From the NCBI GenBank assembly GCA_963575745.1, contig CAUYUJ010009780.1, forward strand, positions 283,006 through 347,005: a stretch of DNA of 64,000 nt, in the 5' to 3' direction. The notes under the pieces are model-generated. The model did not search any database. It was not told the DNA's origin and saw only the letters and a program-made list of their open reading frames with translations. Positions 43,750 through 55,364 of this stretch are shown piece after piece. Position numbers and translations under genes: made by a program. Positions within the stretch are counted from its first letter, which is position 1. Every line of letters starts with the position of its first letter. This stretch comes from Prorocentrum cordatum. Taxonomy: Eukaryota > Sar > Dinophyceae > Prorocentrales > Prorocentraceae.

Positions 43750-43960
43750 TAGCCTGCGCACTGCAATAGCCTACAGGCGCCACAACAGACTTGTGAGCAC
43801 CGCAACATGCCTTTTAGCACGACGCCATGCCTGTGAATTCGGCGCCACGACAGGTGGGGAGCCTGCGAACGCCACAACACGTTTGCGAGCACCACACATT
43901 CCTTTCAGCACCACGCCATGCCTGTGACCACAGCGCCATACCTGCGGAGAGGAGGGGGGT
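43750..43960. repeat. ~21-bp minisatellite, second block
   Basis: Degenerate units such as GCGAGCACCACACATTCC and AGCACCACGCCATGCCTGTG, the same family as 42655-42930. Confidence 0.7.
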
Positions 43961-44615
43961 CCGCCCTCCACCCCAAGAACACGTACGATCGTTAGCGTTA
44001 CCCGGGGGGGGGCAAGCGTTACCCGCCAGAGGGAAACGACAACGCTCTCTGGGGCGTTCGTCTCGCGAAGAGGGCGCTTCGTGCAGTGAGACACGATGCT
44101 GTAGGGACTAATGAGGAGGTGTCGTGGCACGGGATCGTGCTTTGCAGCATCGTGTATACATCTTGGGTCTAGTCTGACCTTTCCTGCCCATGATTAACAT
44201 ACTCCTCCACACATCCCTCGGACAACAACCCAACCATGGTGGCCACCCTCTTCCTCCTGTCTTACGGCTCCAGGGGGGCGGAGGAAGATGTGGGTAGACG
44301 AGGAGGAGGGAGAAGGAAAGCCAGGAGAGTGGAGGTAGGAGGATGAAGAGGACGGACAAGAGGGATGGGGTTCTTCTTTGGCGACGCGAACAAGGGAGTG
44401 CGGCGAGGGAGGTAACCTTCTGAGTCGGCAGGGGGTCCTTCAAGAAGTTCTCAGGCCGTCCAAGGAGCCCCCATGCGCCCAGAGAGCGCAACTCGCCTCA
44501 GCCAACCTGCTTGTCCGCACCGCCAACGCATCCTCCTCATCCTCCCACGTCTACTCCTCCTCCATTATATTTCCTCATAGGTGAGCCATCGCTGCGCACC
44601 GTTAGACGCTTCTGT
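43961..44615. other. Unassigned sequence
   Basis: Unique sequence; short frames only. Confidence 0.25.
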
Positions 44616-45230
44616 AGGATGGGCTGGGCACTTAGCCTGAGACCTACTCACGCAGCATGATCCTACAAACTTAACTTTCCATTGAATACAAGGGTGGAAC
44701 TCGCCACTTGTTCAACAAGCGGTTCTCGCCTCAGCTGCGCGCACAATCTTTCTAAACGCTTGCACTAGCTACAAGGATGGAGGTATCGCGCACAGTCGTA
44801 TTAAAAGCTTGCAACAGCTACGTGAACGGAGGGTGGCATCTTTTCAACATGGATCTCTCGCCTTAGCACCGCCGCGACGACTAACCCTGCAAGCTTGCAA
44901 GTACCACACGAATCGAGGGCGCCCCGCTTACAAAATAAGGCTCTCACCCTATCGCCGCGCACTTTCGTCTGAAAAGCTTGCACCAGCTTCACAGATGAAG
45001 GGCAATCTCGTTTCAAATTGCGTCTCTCGCTTGATACGTCCGTCAGAAACAAACAGGCTGAAGTCGAACATGTGTCAAACTGTCTTACCTGTTTAAAACG
45101 GTGCTCTCGCGTGAGACTTCCTCAACAAGATGACAAAGCATGCGAACTTGAGCAATGATTTCAAACATGAGGGCGGTTCTTGTGCAAAACAAGGCTCTTG
45201 CTGGACACATCGTTGACCGTTAAATGGAAC
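44616..45230. repeat. Degenerate ~83-bp minisatellite
   Basis: Recurring words (TCTCGCCTTAGC, GCGCGCACA, GGATGGAGG, TTTCAA) match the 27000-27345 family, strongly diverged, with roughly six units. Confidence 0.6.
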
Positions 45231-45448
45231 CTGTTCGGAACAGGCAAGGCTGTTCGGCCCACCCGTCAGGTGCAAGTCGTTCATCGGGGCCCTTCTTGAA
45301 GTGAAACGACGACGTGCGGGACTTGCGAGGAGGGGGCTTGGGACGGGAAAGTATAGTGAAACATCGCTGATGCATCCGGGAGTTGCGATGGTCCTCAACT
45401 CTTCGTCCTCCTCCTCCTTCGACTGCTCTTCCTCCTCCTCTTCCTTAC

Positions 45449-45586
45449 CATCATCATGATACGCATCCTCACCATCATCATCAGCATCAGCAGCCGCATC
45501 AGCAACACCATCAGCAGCAACATCATTACCCTCATCATCATCAGAAGCATCATACTCATCATAAGCATCATGGTCATCATCATCAA

Positions 45587-45639
<53 letters not shown>

Positions 45640-46421
45640 GCGTCATCATCATCCCCCTTCCGTCTCCTCCTCCTCCTCGTCATCGTCCTCGCCATAATCC
45701 TCCTCATCAACGGCCTCATACTCATCATCGTAGTCAACACAATCCTCAGCATCGTCCGCATCATCGAAACCGCCACCACGATCACCAGCACCACCATCCT
45801 CATCATTTGCATCAGCATCAGCAGCATCCTCATCAGCATCAAAAGCAGCAACCTACCACTGTTATCATCATCATCTGCATTATCAGCATCATCAGCAGCA
45901 GCAACATCATCACCATCATAAACATCCTGAGCATCAACATCATCAGCATCAACACCATAAGCCTAATCATACTCATCATCATCACCATCATCCTCACACT
46001 CGTCACTGTTTCATCCGAATCATCGGCATCGTCATCAACATCAACATTGTCACCAACATCATCACCGTATCAACATCATCCCTGCCGTGCTAATCATGAT
46101 CCGCACCATCGCCCTTACCATCATCAGCGGCATCATCAACATTATCCTCACCACCAGCATCATCGTCATCAGCATCGTCGCCATCTCCAGCACCCTCGAC
46201 AGCATCGGCACTACCACCATAACCATCATCATTATCAACATCAGCATCATAAGCATTAGCATCATCAGCACCATCAGCACCAACATCATGGTGATGGTCA
46301 TCATCGTCATCAGCAGCAGCATCATCGTCAGCATCAGCATCGGCATCAGCATCATCATCATCAATATCATCATCATCATCATCAGCAGCATCATCATCAT
46401 CATGATCATCATCAACATCAA

Positions 46422-46459
<38 letters not shown>

Positions 46460-46613
46460 GCACCATCATCATCATCATCAGCATCATCATCAGCAGCAGC
46501 ATCATCACTATCGACATCAAAATCAGCAGCAGCAGCAGCAGCAGCAGCACCAGCATCATCAGTATCATCAGCATCATCATCAACATCATCATCACCCGTA
46601 GCATAAGCATCAT
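45449..46613. repeat. (ATC)n array
   Basis: ATC repeats with frequent AGC and GCC substitutions and GCA runs near 46524-46545. It ends exactly at the leader relict at 46614. Confidence 0.95.
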
Positions 46614-46634
46614 CCGTAACCATTTTGGCGCAAA
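46614..46634 (+). other. Relict spliced leader
   Basis: CCGTAACCATTTTGGCGCAAA matches DinoSL at 18 of 21 positions. It marks the 5' end of a retroposed cDNA on the plus strand, immediately after an ATC array. Confidence 0.75.
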
Positions 46635-47936
46635 CCTGCCTTGGGGGCCAAGGTTGGCGAGGTGCGCCCCGTGTCCTTCCCCTTCGTAGGAGAGGGCGGC
46701 TCAGTCTCTTCCCCTGCGCGGCTGTGGCGCTTTCTGGCAAGGGCGGCCGCCGAGCAGGTGGACACGGCGGATCGCCCGCACGGAGGCTGGAGAACTTCGG
46801 CAGGGAAGCGCGCTGTCAACGATGGGCGCGATGGTCGTCGGAGGCGTTGCAGCAGGACCTCCGCCGTGAGGCGCAGCTTTGGAGGAATCGCTGCGTCCAG
46901 CTGGCGGCGTGCTTGGGCGGTGGCGAGCTGACAGAGAGGCTGGCAGCTGTTGCCTCAGGGTGATCCCCACCCCACTGGTTTCTGCCAGCCCCGCGGCGCT
47001 ACGGCGCGCCCAGCACAGGCCTCGTCTCGGTCACAAGGAGATCGGCGGCAGGGATGACGGGATCCAGCTTTCGAGTTGCAAGGCGAGCAGCAGGAGCTGG
47101 AGAGCTACGTCAACCCCATCGCCCAGGCGGAGTACCAAGCCTCGAACGTCAGCGAATCGGCCGGGATCGGCGGCGGGATTGTTCCGACCGGAAGCGCCGC
47201 GGCGGAGGGCAGCGTTGAGCCCGAGATGCAAGGCGAGGAGGAGGCCCCTAAGGTCGACGAGAAGCTGGTGGAGTGCGCTTCGGTGCTCTCGCTGGTAGTC
47301 ACCGCTTGCGAGACCGTAGCCTTGGTGGAGGACGCGGTGGGCGACCATGAGGACCCCGCGTGCGCGGCAGTCCTCGGAGTGGAGAGTAGCGACGCGCACG
47401 AGCGAGGATCGGAGGAAAATCACACTCGAACGCTGGGCGAGGGAGACCTGGAGGAGGAGTCGAGTTGCAGTGCTGCTGGGTCGTGTGGGTCCGCGGCCTG
47501 GGCAGAGCACGGAGGTCGTCAGCGCGGTGCCTCGGCGCATAGTTTCTGGGGCGAGGCGGGATGGCCAGGCCGTGGCAGGGCATGCGGCTCGCCCTCTTCT
47601 CACGGGCTGCTTGCGAGCGGGAGTGTGACGCATGTGGACGGGGCACGTACCCTCAGAGCGCCGTGTGCGCGCGCAGCAGCTGTGATGTTGCTCTGTGTGC
47701 GCCGTGCAGCTTCCGATGGGAGAGTCCCCTCGGAGTTCGAAGGATGTGCCCGTCGCCCCCGAGGTCTGACGAAGTGTGCGTCGCTGTTTGCGCCGCCTCT
47801 GGACGGGCGTCGGCTTGCGTGGATATGTTGGGAGACGTGGCCTTTGACCGTTCCGCCAGCGGTCAGGGCAAACTGAGCCGAGCCTCGGCCAGCGGTGGGG
47901 CAGCACCATTGCTACAAAAACAAGGATATGAGTGGT
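46614..47936 (+). pseudogene. Leader-tagged retroposed segment, gene not recognised
   Basis: A 1.3-kb GC-rich, non-repetitive block between two ATC arrays, starting with a spliced-leader relict, so probably a reverse-transcribed mRNA. Plus-strand frames are broken: 46625-46963 ends in a helical stretch (SEALQQDLRREAQLW); 47076-47876 is acidic (EGSVEPEMQGEEEAPKVDEK); part of a third frame (about 47615-47700) has a Cys cluster (CDACGRGTYPQSAVC then SSCDVALCAPC) resembling a small zinc-binding module. No single frame spans the block, so it is decayed or was copied with frameshifts. The original gene is unknown. Confidence 0.45.
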
Positions 47937-47937
47937 T

Positions 47938-48016
<79 letters not shown>

Positions 48017-48282
48017 GCATCAGCATCATCAACATCATCAGCATCGTCATCATCAGCATCAGCATCGTCATCATCAGCATCATCATCATCACCATCATCA
48101 GCAGCATCAGCATTATCATCATCATAATCACAAACATAATCATCATCATCAGCATCAATATCACAATCATCATCGGCATCATCATCATTACCATCATCAT
48201 AAACACCATCACCATCAATATCACCAGCACCACCATCATCAGCAGCAGCATCATCAGCGTCATCAGCTTGATCATCATTGTT

Positions 48283-48361
<79 letters not shown>

Positions 48362-48491
48362 GCATCATCATCATCATCGTCATTATCAACAGCACCATCG
48401 TCATCACCATCACCACCGTCAGCAGCAGCAGCAGCACTACCATCATCGTCATCGTGGGCAGCATCACCATCATCATCATCATCAGCAGCAG

Positions 48492-48523
<32 letters not shown>

Positions 48524-48530
48524 GCATCAG

Positions 48531-48582
<52 letters not shown>

Positions 48583-49026
48583 GACAGCATCATCATCATC
48601 ATCATCCTTACCACCACCTAAATCACCATTATCACCATTCTTCATTATCAGCACCATCAGCACAATCATCATCAGCATCATCATCATCACCATCATAATT
48701 ATCAGCACCATCAGTATCATCATCAGCATCATCAGCATCATCATCGTCATCGTCATCGTCATCGTCATAATACTCACCATCCTCATCATCATCATCATCA
48801 TCGGCATCATCGACATCGCCGTCGTCATCATCAGAACCATCATCAGCAGCAGCATAATCGTCATTGCCACTATCATCATCACAAAAAACATTATTATCAT
48901 AATCATCATCACTACTACCACCATCATCATCATCAACGTCGGCATCATCATCATCATGAGCAGCAGCAGCAGCATCGTCCTCCTCCTTCTCCTCCTCCCC
49001 CTCCTCCATACCATCATCACCATCCT
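47937..49026. repeat. (ATC)n array
   Basis: Pure ATC runs (47941-48018, 48282-48362, 48484-48582) joined by degenerate ATC/AGC sequence. Confidence 0.95.
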
Positions 49027-49222
49027 CGGAGCCCGCCCCCCCACCGCGATCCTCTGGCCCAGGCCGCGGCGTCGGCGCCCATGCGGGCGCGGCGCGCGCG
49101 AAACCAGGGTCTCTCGAGGCAGTGGCGGCGCGGAGCCCGTAGCGTGCGCGCGCGCCCACCTCGCTGGTCGCCCCCTCCTGCCTGCTCCTCTTTGCGGGCG
49201 CACGCCAAAATGGATCACGGAG
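49027..49222 (-). pseudogene. Short leader-tagged retroposed fragment
   Basis: On the minus strand it begins near 49220 with CCGTGATCCATTTTGGCG, leader-like apart from one extra base and a changed end, and runs about 190 bp into the ATC array. It is open in the frame 49218-49027 (MIHFGVRPQRGAG start) but has no recognisable domain. Probably a truncated retrocopy. Confidence 0.4.
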
Positions 49223-50500
49223 AAGCGTACGCACCTACCTCGCTTTTGACCACCCTCGCTTCCAAACGGGAGCCAAACGATATCAAGTCAGGCTGGTTGA
49301 CGAAGAGGCGCGGGGTATGACGTGGTTTTGCCTGGAAGCGATAGTGGGTCAAATAATTCACTTCTGAATTACGGCGGGATCGTGTCGTGTCGAAAAGGGC
49401 GTCGGTTCTGACACCGCGTGGACCTTCCAGCCTTGACCGATCTGCAACGTTCCGATCGCCAAATCTGGGACACTGGCGGCTTTCAACCTTGAACGCCCGA
49501 CTTGAGATCGACACAACATCATCACGACACGAACCGACCGTACGGATCCGTGAATCCGGGGCGTAAGAGCCAGATCCACGGAATGCACTCTAGAGACATG
49601 AGGCCCATGCTGCCCGAATTGGCGACGCAGCGCGCCGACTCCGCATGAAAGCGAGACCCGTTGCTGATCCACGCGCCTCAATCCATGTTTGCGCCACCTC
49701 GATATTGGTCTGCGCACATAAATACACACTTCATCAATCGAAAGCGGCATGCTAAATCGTACCATCTACTATGCCTCAAGCGTACCGTAACACCCAATTG
49801 CTCATCAATGAGATAGGACATGGGAGTAGAAGGTGCATCGTCCAAAGAAAAATCCTTTTTCCGTTACTCGGATGCTATAGTGCCCCACGTATGGGGCAGT
49901 CATATAGAGCGACGTCGCTTGAGCCCACGCGGCGTCGGGACGCAAGCGCGTCGCTCGTTTCTCGCCTTTGACCTTCGTTCAAAATACTTCTGCGAATCAG
50001 CCGATCCTGTCCGACCTGGTCCTCTCTGCGCAACTGGTCGCTCGTGTGCTGCACTTGCGCACCGTGCACAACCATCGCGCACGGTCAGGGGGCACGCAGT
50101 GAGAGCGCAGGGGGAGGACGCGATAGCCTCGAAAGATTATGTTGAGATAAGACGGTGGCGGCGTCGGGCCGCAGGCTGGGATGAGGATTGGGCCAGGATG
50201 CGTCTGGTGCATCAGAACACCGTGGGGCCTCGGAGGCCCCTAGCTAGTGTCCGACTTTCATATTGGCAGTAGCGCAGTATAGTCACAACTCCGAGTGGCA
50301 GGCTGCTGAAATTACACCGGTTCGTCGGAACATTATTATTGTTGTTTTTCGTCTCCTTCTCGATTGGCCGAGGAGGCATGAAGGGGTGGGTTCCACGAAG
50401 CACTGAAATCTTGCTGTGGACTGCGATAGTACAGATTCTCCGGTCGGTGGTTCTGCCTACCAAATCTACAAGCTTGGTCATCATACATCAGATCTGCCTG
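49223..50500. other. Unassigned unique sequence
   Basis: Balanced composition with short frames (plus 49820-50272, minus 49358-49765). No family recognised. Confidence 0.25.
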
Positions 50501-50783
50501 CATGATGAAGGGCCTGGCAACACTCTGAGAGCGCGGCAGCAGCGGCGACGACGGCGACGACGGCGACGGCAGCGCTGGCGCTGGTTTGTCATGAAGCAGA
50601 TGGGTCCCGAAGGAAACGGGACCGGGCCACTCCCCCCAGGGCCAGCCCTTCGCACCGAGCCGCCCCAGGAAAGAAACCCTGGGGGGCGGCCCCCGGGAGC
50701 CCAACAGAACCTCCGAACAGCTCCATGTCCCTGCCCAGCTCCAGGCTCTGCGAGCGGTGACGTCGACGGCGGCAGCGACAGCA

Positions 50784-50821
<38 letters not shown>

Positions 50822-51163
50822 AACGACAGCGACGACGAGGACGGCGGCGACGAAGACGACGACGAGCGCCGAGCGGGCACGAGGCCGCGCCGAGGCGCAG
50901 CCTCCGTCGGAGGCACGGCCGCCGAGCTGAGGCGACGCGCGGCGGTCGCCGAGGGCGGTCGCCGAGGGCCGGCGCCGAGCGCTGGCGCCGAGCGCTGGCA
51001 CGCCGCGCCGCGCCGGGCAGTGCCGCCCGCCGCGCCGCGCGCGCGCCCGCCGAGGATCCCACTCTCGAGGCTGCTCTGGAAGGCGGGGCCGCGGCGCGCC
51101 CGCCCGTGGTGAAGGGGGGGCTCACGGCGGCGGCCGCGCAGGCGCCGGCGCCTCCGCTAGGCG
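50501..51163. other. GC-rich sequence with a (GAC)n tract
   Basis: A plus-strand frame (50339-51112) includes an Asp-rich stretch encoded by GAC repeats (50762-50862) followed by Arg/Ala-rich sequence. It could be an exon of an acidic protein but no domain is visible, and the opposite strand is also open. Confidence 0.3.
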
Positions 51164-51312
51164 AATCCTCCTCCTCCTCCTCCTCCTCCTCCTCCTCCGC
51201 CTCCTCCTCCTCCTCCTCCTCCTCCTCCTCCTCCTCCTCCTCCTCCTCCTCCTCCTCCTCCTCCTCCTCCTCCTCCTCCTCCTCCTCCTCCTCCTCCTCC
51301 TCCTCCTGCTCC
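51164..51312. repeat. (TCC)n microsatellite
   Basis: Nearly perfect TCC array, about 48 units. Confidence 0.98.
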
Positions 51313-52250
51313 TCCCAGGTCAGAGGGTCGAGGAGGGAGGTTCGAAGAAGGAGGATCGAGGGCTGAGGACCGAAGAGGGTGGATTTGGGGTAGGCGAGGG
51401 TCGAGGACGAAGGATCCAGGAATGCGGGACCAGGGAGGAAGGGGTGAGGGGCTGGCGTTGCGCGCGCGGGTGCCCCCGTGCCCCCCCTTGGCCCTCCTCC
51501 CCTTTCCCCCTCGCCCCTCCCCCCCTCGCGCGCTCTCTGGTCGTTTTTCGTCGTCGTCCTTCGTTCGTCCGTCGTCCGTCGTGCCACTGGGCTCCTCCGT
51601 GCAGGTAAAAAAAAAAGTGTCCGTGGACGACTCCGCTGGCCCTCGGAGGTCTTCCCGCCTCGAGATGCCTTCCACCTCGGCTGCTCTGTGGAACTCCGGA
51701 TGAACAGAAAAGGGAGGAGGTCCGTGCGCGCGCCACAGAGGGGGGTCCGGCGCCGATCCCAGAAGTCCGCCCGGACCTCCGAAGTATGATGTTGTGCCTC
51801 GTCGCCGCCCGCTCTGCATTGCTTCGCAATGCTTTGTGTTGCTTTGCATTGATCTGCATTGCTTTGCAATGTGGTGTGCTTTGAAAACCAAACACGCCTA
51901 GTCTTCGCACCCCGCTGCGGCGCCTGGTGGCTTCGGGTTGTAACTCGGGCCCCCGGCAGCCATTCGGAGCGGTCTGGATCCGGGCGCCCGCATAAAGCTC
52001 TCGACGAGAAGCTGATGGAGAGCATCCCGGAGGTCCCAGTCCGGGGCTCTTGCTCGAGACATCCTTGAAAGGTCGTCGAATCGCTCGCCGACGGAGGCCC
52101 CCAGCAGTTGGAGGAGGAAAAAGATAATGATGAGGGAAGCGCATGAGGCAGGAGCGAAAGGCAGGAGGGGGGGGGGGGGGGAAAGGCGAAGGAGGCAAGA
52201 GGCAGGGGCATAGGGAGGATGAGGAGGAGGAGTGATAAGGTAGCTCCTTG
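51313..52250. other. Unassigned sequence with TTGCATTGCTT repeats
   Basis: 51812-51872 contains five degenerate copies of a GCATTGCTTTGC-like unit. 52167-52181 is a poly-G run. The rest is unassigned. Confidence 0.35.
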
Positions 52251-52690
52251 GAATGTTGACTCTCACCCTCTTGATGGCCCCCCTCATGGCCCTCGCCCTT
52301 CTGATCCTCGCCCTCATGATCCTCACTCTCCTGATTCTCGCTCTCCTCACCCTCACCCTCCTGCTTATGCTTCACGATCCTGATCCCCACCCTCTTCATG
52401 GCTCATTATCATTATCCTGATCCTCGCTCTCGTGATTCTCACTCTGCCGATCCTCACCCTGCCGATCTTCCCTCTCCTGCTCCAAACTCGCCCGATCCTC
52501 ACCTCTTGCTGATCTTCACTATCCTGATCCTCGCCCTCCTGGCCCTCATTCTCCACTTTCTCACGCTCCTGCTCCACGCTTGCCTACAAATGAGCCGCGT
52601 GACTCTCACTTGCCTGATCCTCCCCCTCGCGAGCCTCGCCGTGCTGATCCTTATCCTCCTCATCCTCACCGCCGCACCACCGCCTTCCGC
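52251..52690. repeat. CCTGATCCTCGCCCT degenerate tandem repeat
   Basis: Repeats of CTCCTGATCCTCGC-like units about 14-15 bp long. The Glu/Asp/Gln-rich minus-strand frames are translations of the repeat. Confidence 0.8.
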
Positions 52691-53009
52691 GCGCGCCCCT
52701 TCTCAAATACACAGAAACTCCCGATCAACCGCAGAGCGGCTGCTACTCGTATTTTTGGCTGGAGCCAACCATCCTCCTCCTCCTCCTCGATCCCGCTTCT
52801 GGGACCACACCCCACGCTTCTCGATGAGCGCGGCGGGGGTGATTCAAGTACGAAATCGACTACAGAATCGATGTACTCCAGAATTTATGTATTCGTCGAA
52901 CCCTCGAGAAATGACGTAGAGTGCCCCGCTGATCTACGAACATCATGCGTGCTTCTTTCATAGAGCCGACGCCCAAAAAAACAACCACAAGGAACCTTGC
53001 ACAAGACGC
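52691..53009. other. Unassigned sequence
   Basis: Nothing recognised. Confidence 0.25.
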
Positions 53010-53235
53010 CTCTGGGGCCACGATCCCGCGTAAATTATACCACAGTCGCACGCTCGAGGCTACGATCCCTAGTAAATTACACCACGTTCGCCCCCCGAGG
53101 CCACGATCTCCCATAAATTACACCGCATTCGCGCCTCCAGGGCCACGATCCCGCGTACATTACACCACATTCGCGCCCCCGAAGCCACGATCCCTAATCG
53201 CGCCATTCGCGCCCCCGAGGCCACGATCTCCTACA
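53010..53235. repeat. 42-bp tandem repeat, about 6 copies
   Basis: GGCCACGATC recurs at 53016, 53058, 53099, 53141, 53182 and 53219. Units carry TAAATTACACCACATTCGCG. Confidence 0.9.
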
Positions 53236-54850
53236 AGAGGCCCCAAGAGGCGCCCAAGACGCGCCCAAGAGGCCTCCAAGAAGCCCAAAAGATACCCCAC
53301 GAGGCCCCAAGAGGCCCCCAAGAGGCGCCCAAACCGCCCCCAAGAGGCCCCCAAGAGGCTCCCCACGACACCCCAACACATCTACAAGAGGCCTCAGACA
53401 CATAACCCAGGGACGGTGGCGGAATGGGCCAAAGGCCCATTCCGCCGCCGCCGCCCCGTTGATTCATCACAGGAGTGCCTGGCGTGCTGGACTTCTTACG
53501 GTTTTGGCTTTGGAGATCTCCCTGGCGCTTCGGCCCGTCTTGCCGGAGCCCCCGCAAGACCCATAGGACGCCCAATGTTCCTCCAAGACGGCTCAAGATG
53601 GCCTCCCAAGATGGCCACGTTGGCCCAAGATGGCCTCCAAGATGGTCCCAGGTGGCCTCCAAGTCCGCCGAATATGTTCCAAGACGGCCTCCAAGACGGC
53701 CTCAGAGAGTCCAAGATAACCCCAAGTTCGCCCAAGAAGCCTCCAAGACGCCTCCAAGACGGCCCAAGAGGCTTCCAAGGGGTCCAGGAGGGCCCGAAGG
53801 GGCCAAAATCATTGATGTTCCTTAGATGTTTGAAGGATTTTGGAATGTGTTTCTTCTCTGCATTCCGACTGCCCAAAACGGCCCAATAGGCCCCCAAGAT
53901 CGCCCAAGAGGCCCCCAAGAGGGCCCCATGACGGCCCAAGAGGCCTCCAAGACGGCCCCAAGAGGGCCCCAAGACGACCCCAAGAGGCCTCCAACACGCC
54001 CAAGATGGCTTCCAAGACGCCCAAGATGGCCTCCAAGACGGCCCCGAAGCGCCCCAAGAGGGCCCCAAGTCGGCCCAGAAAGGCCCCCAAGACGGCTCCC
54101 GACGGCGTCAGACGTGCCAGGAACCCACCAAGATGGCCGAAGGTGGCTCGAAGCTGGCCCAAGACGGTCCAAGAGGCCTCCAAGAGGGCCAGAAGAGGCC
54201 AAAAACATGTATGTGTATGGGTTTGTTGAAGGATTTTGACATTTGCAACTTTTCGGCCTTCCAACAGCCCGAGAAGGCCCGAGAGGCTCCCAAAGATCGC
54301 CCAAAGATCGCCCAAGAGACCTCCAAGATGGCTCCAGAGCGGCCCAAAAGGGCCCCAAGACGACCCCAAGAGCCCCCCAAGACGGCCCAGGAGGCCTTTA
54401 AGACGCCCCAAGGTGGCCTCCAAGACGGCCCTGGAGCAATACAAGGGGACCCCAAGTCGGCCCAGAAAGGCCCCCCAACGGCTTCCGACGGCGTCTGACG
54501 GACCAGGAGCCCACCAAGACGGCCGAACATGGCCCTAAGATGGCTCAAGACGGCCCAAGAGGCCTCCGAGAGGGCCTCCAGGAAGGCTCGAAAAGGCCCA
54601 ATTCATTGATTTCCCATGGGTTTTTGAAGGATTGTGGCATTTGCTTTTGCTCGGCCTTCCGACGGCCCGAGACGGCCCAAGTGCTCCCAAAGATCGCCCA
54701 AGAGGCCCAAGACGGCCCCAAGAGGCCCCCAAGACGGCCCAAGAGGCCTCCCAGACGCTCAAGATGGCCTCCAAGACGGCCCAAGAGCCCTCCAAGACGT
54801 CCTCCAAGAAGGCCCGAAAAGGTCAACATGGCCTACAGACGGCCAAGATG
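53236..54850. repeat. CCAAGAGG/CCAAGACGG array, block 4, with a ~397-bp higher-order unit
   Basis: Dense CCAAGAGGCC and CCAAGACGGCC words. From about 53800 three higher-order units are evident: the embedded segment with TTTGAAGGATTTTG recurs as GAAGGA at 53832, 54228 and 54626, each followed by TTCCGAC/TTCCAAC and then the array. A 53400-53570 segment is non-repeat. No convincing gene. Confidence 0.88.
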
Positions 54851-55194
54851 ACCGTCAAGATGCCCACGTGTTCCCCGAAGGCTTTCCAAACCGATTCGGG
54901 GAACACATGGTCCGATAGCTTGGCAGGTCTGGCCTCAACGTTCGGCCACATAGGCGCTTCCAAAAAGGCAGGGGGCGGCGGTGATTCGCCGTAGGTGTCT
55001 TCGATAACGCCAACGTTTCAATATGCGCTGATGACTCCTATCCGCCCCCGCATGCTGTCCTCACGTGCGCCAGGGCAGCGCCGATGGAGAGGGGGCCAGC
55101 GGCAGGGGGCGAAGCCCTTACGGAGAAAAAAAGAGAGAGAGAGAGAGAAAGGAAGAGAGAAAGAAAGAGAGAGTGTAGGAGGCCTGGGAAAAAG
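54851..55194. other. Unassigned sequence and (GAGA)n
   Basis: 54860-55120 is unassigned; 55127-55176 is a GAGAGA/AAAG purine tract. Confidence 0.4.
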
Positions 55195-55364
55195 GACACC
55201 AACACCAACACGGGGGGGTGCCTCCACAGGGGGAAGGTGATCCTAGATTTCGGTGTTGGTGGTAATATTTCTGCCACCTTTGAAGCCAGACTGTTACCAC
55301 CATCACCGAATTCGGGATCGTCTTCCCTCGATGGAGGCACACCGCCGATATTGGTGTTGGTGTC
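55195..55364. repeat. Foldback (MITE-like) element
   Basis: Arms of about 80 bp (55195-55275 and 55285-55364) are inverted copies at roughly 75-80 percent identity. Both outer ends read GACACCAACACCAA inward, and GTGCCTCCA and GGTGGTAA occur at matching places in both arms. The loop is about 10 bp, so almost the whole element would pair. Confidence 0.75.

Noticed and set aside
53475-54850. Leu/Gly-rich minus-strand frames in the CCAAGAGG arrays that look like repeat proteins
   Set aside because: Both strands and several frames are open at once, the unit is not a multiple of three, and embedded non-repeat segments break the pattern.
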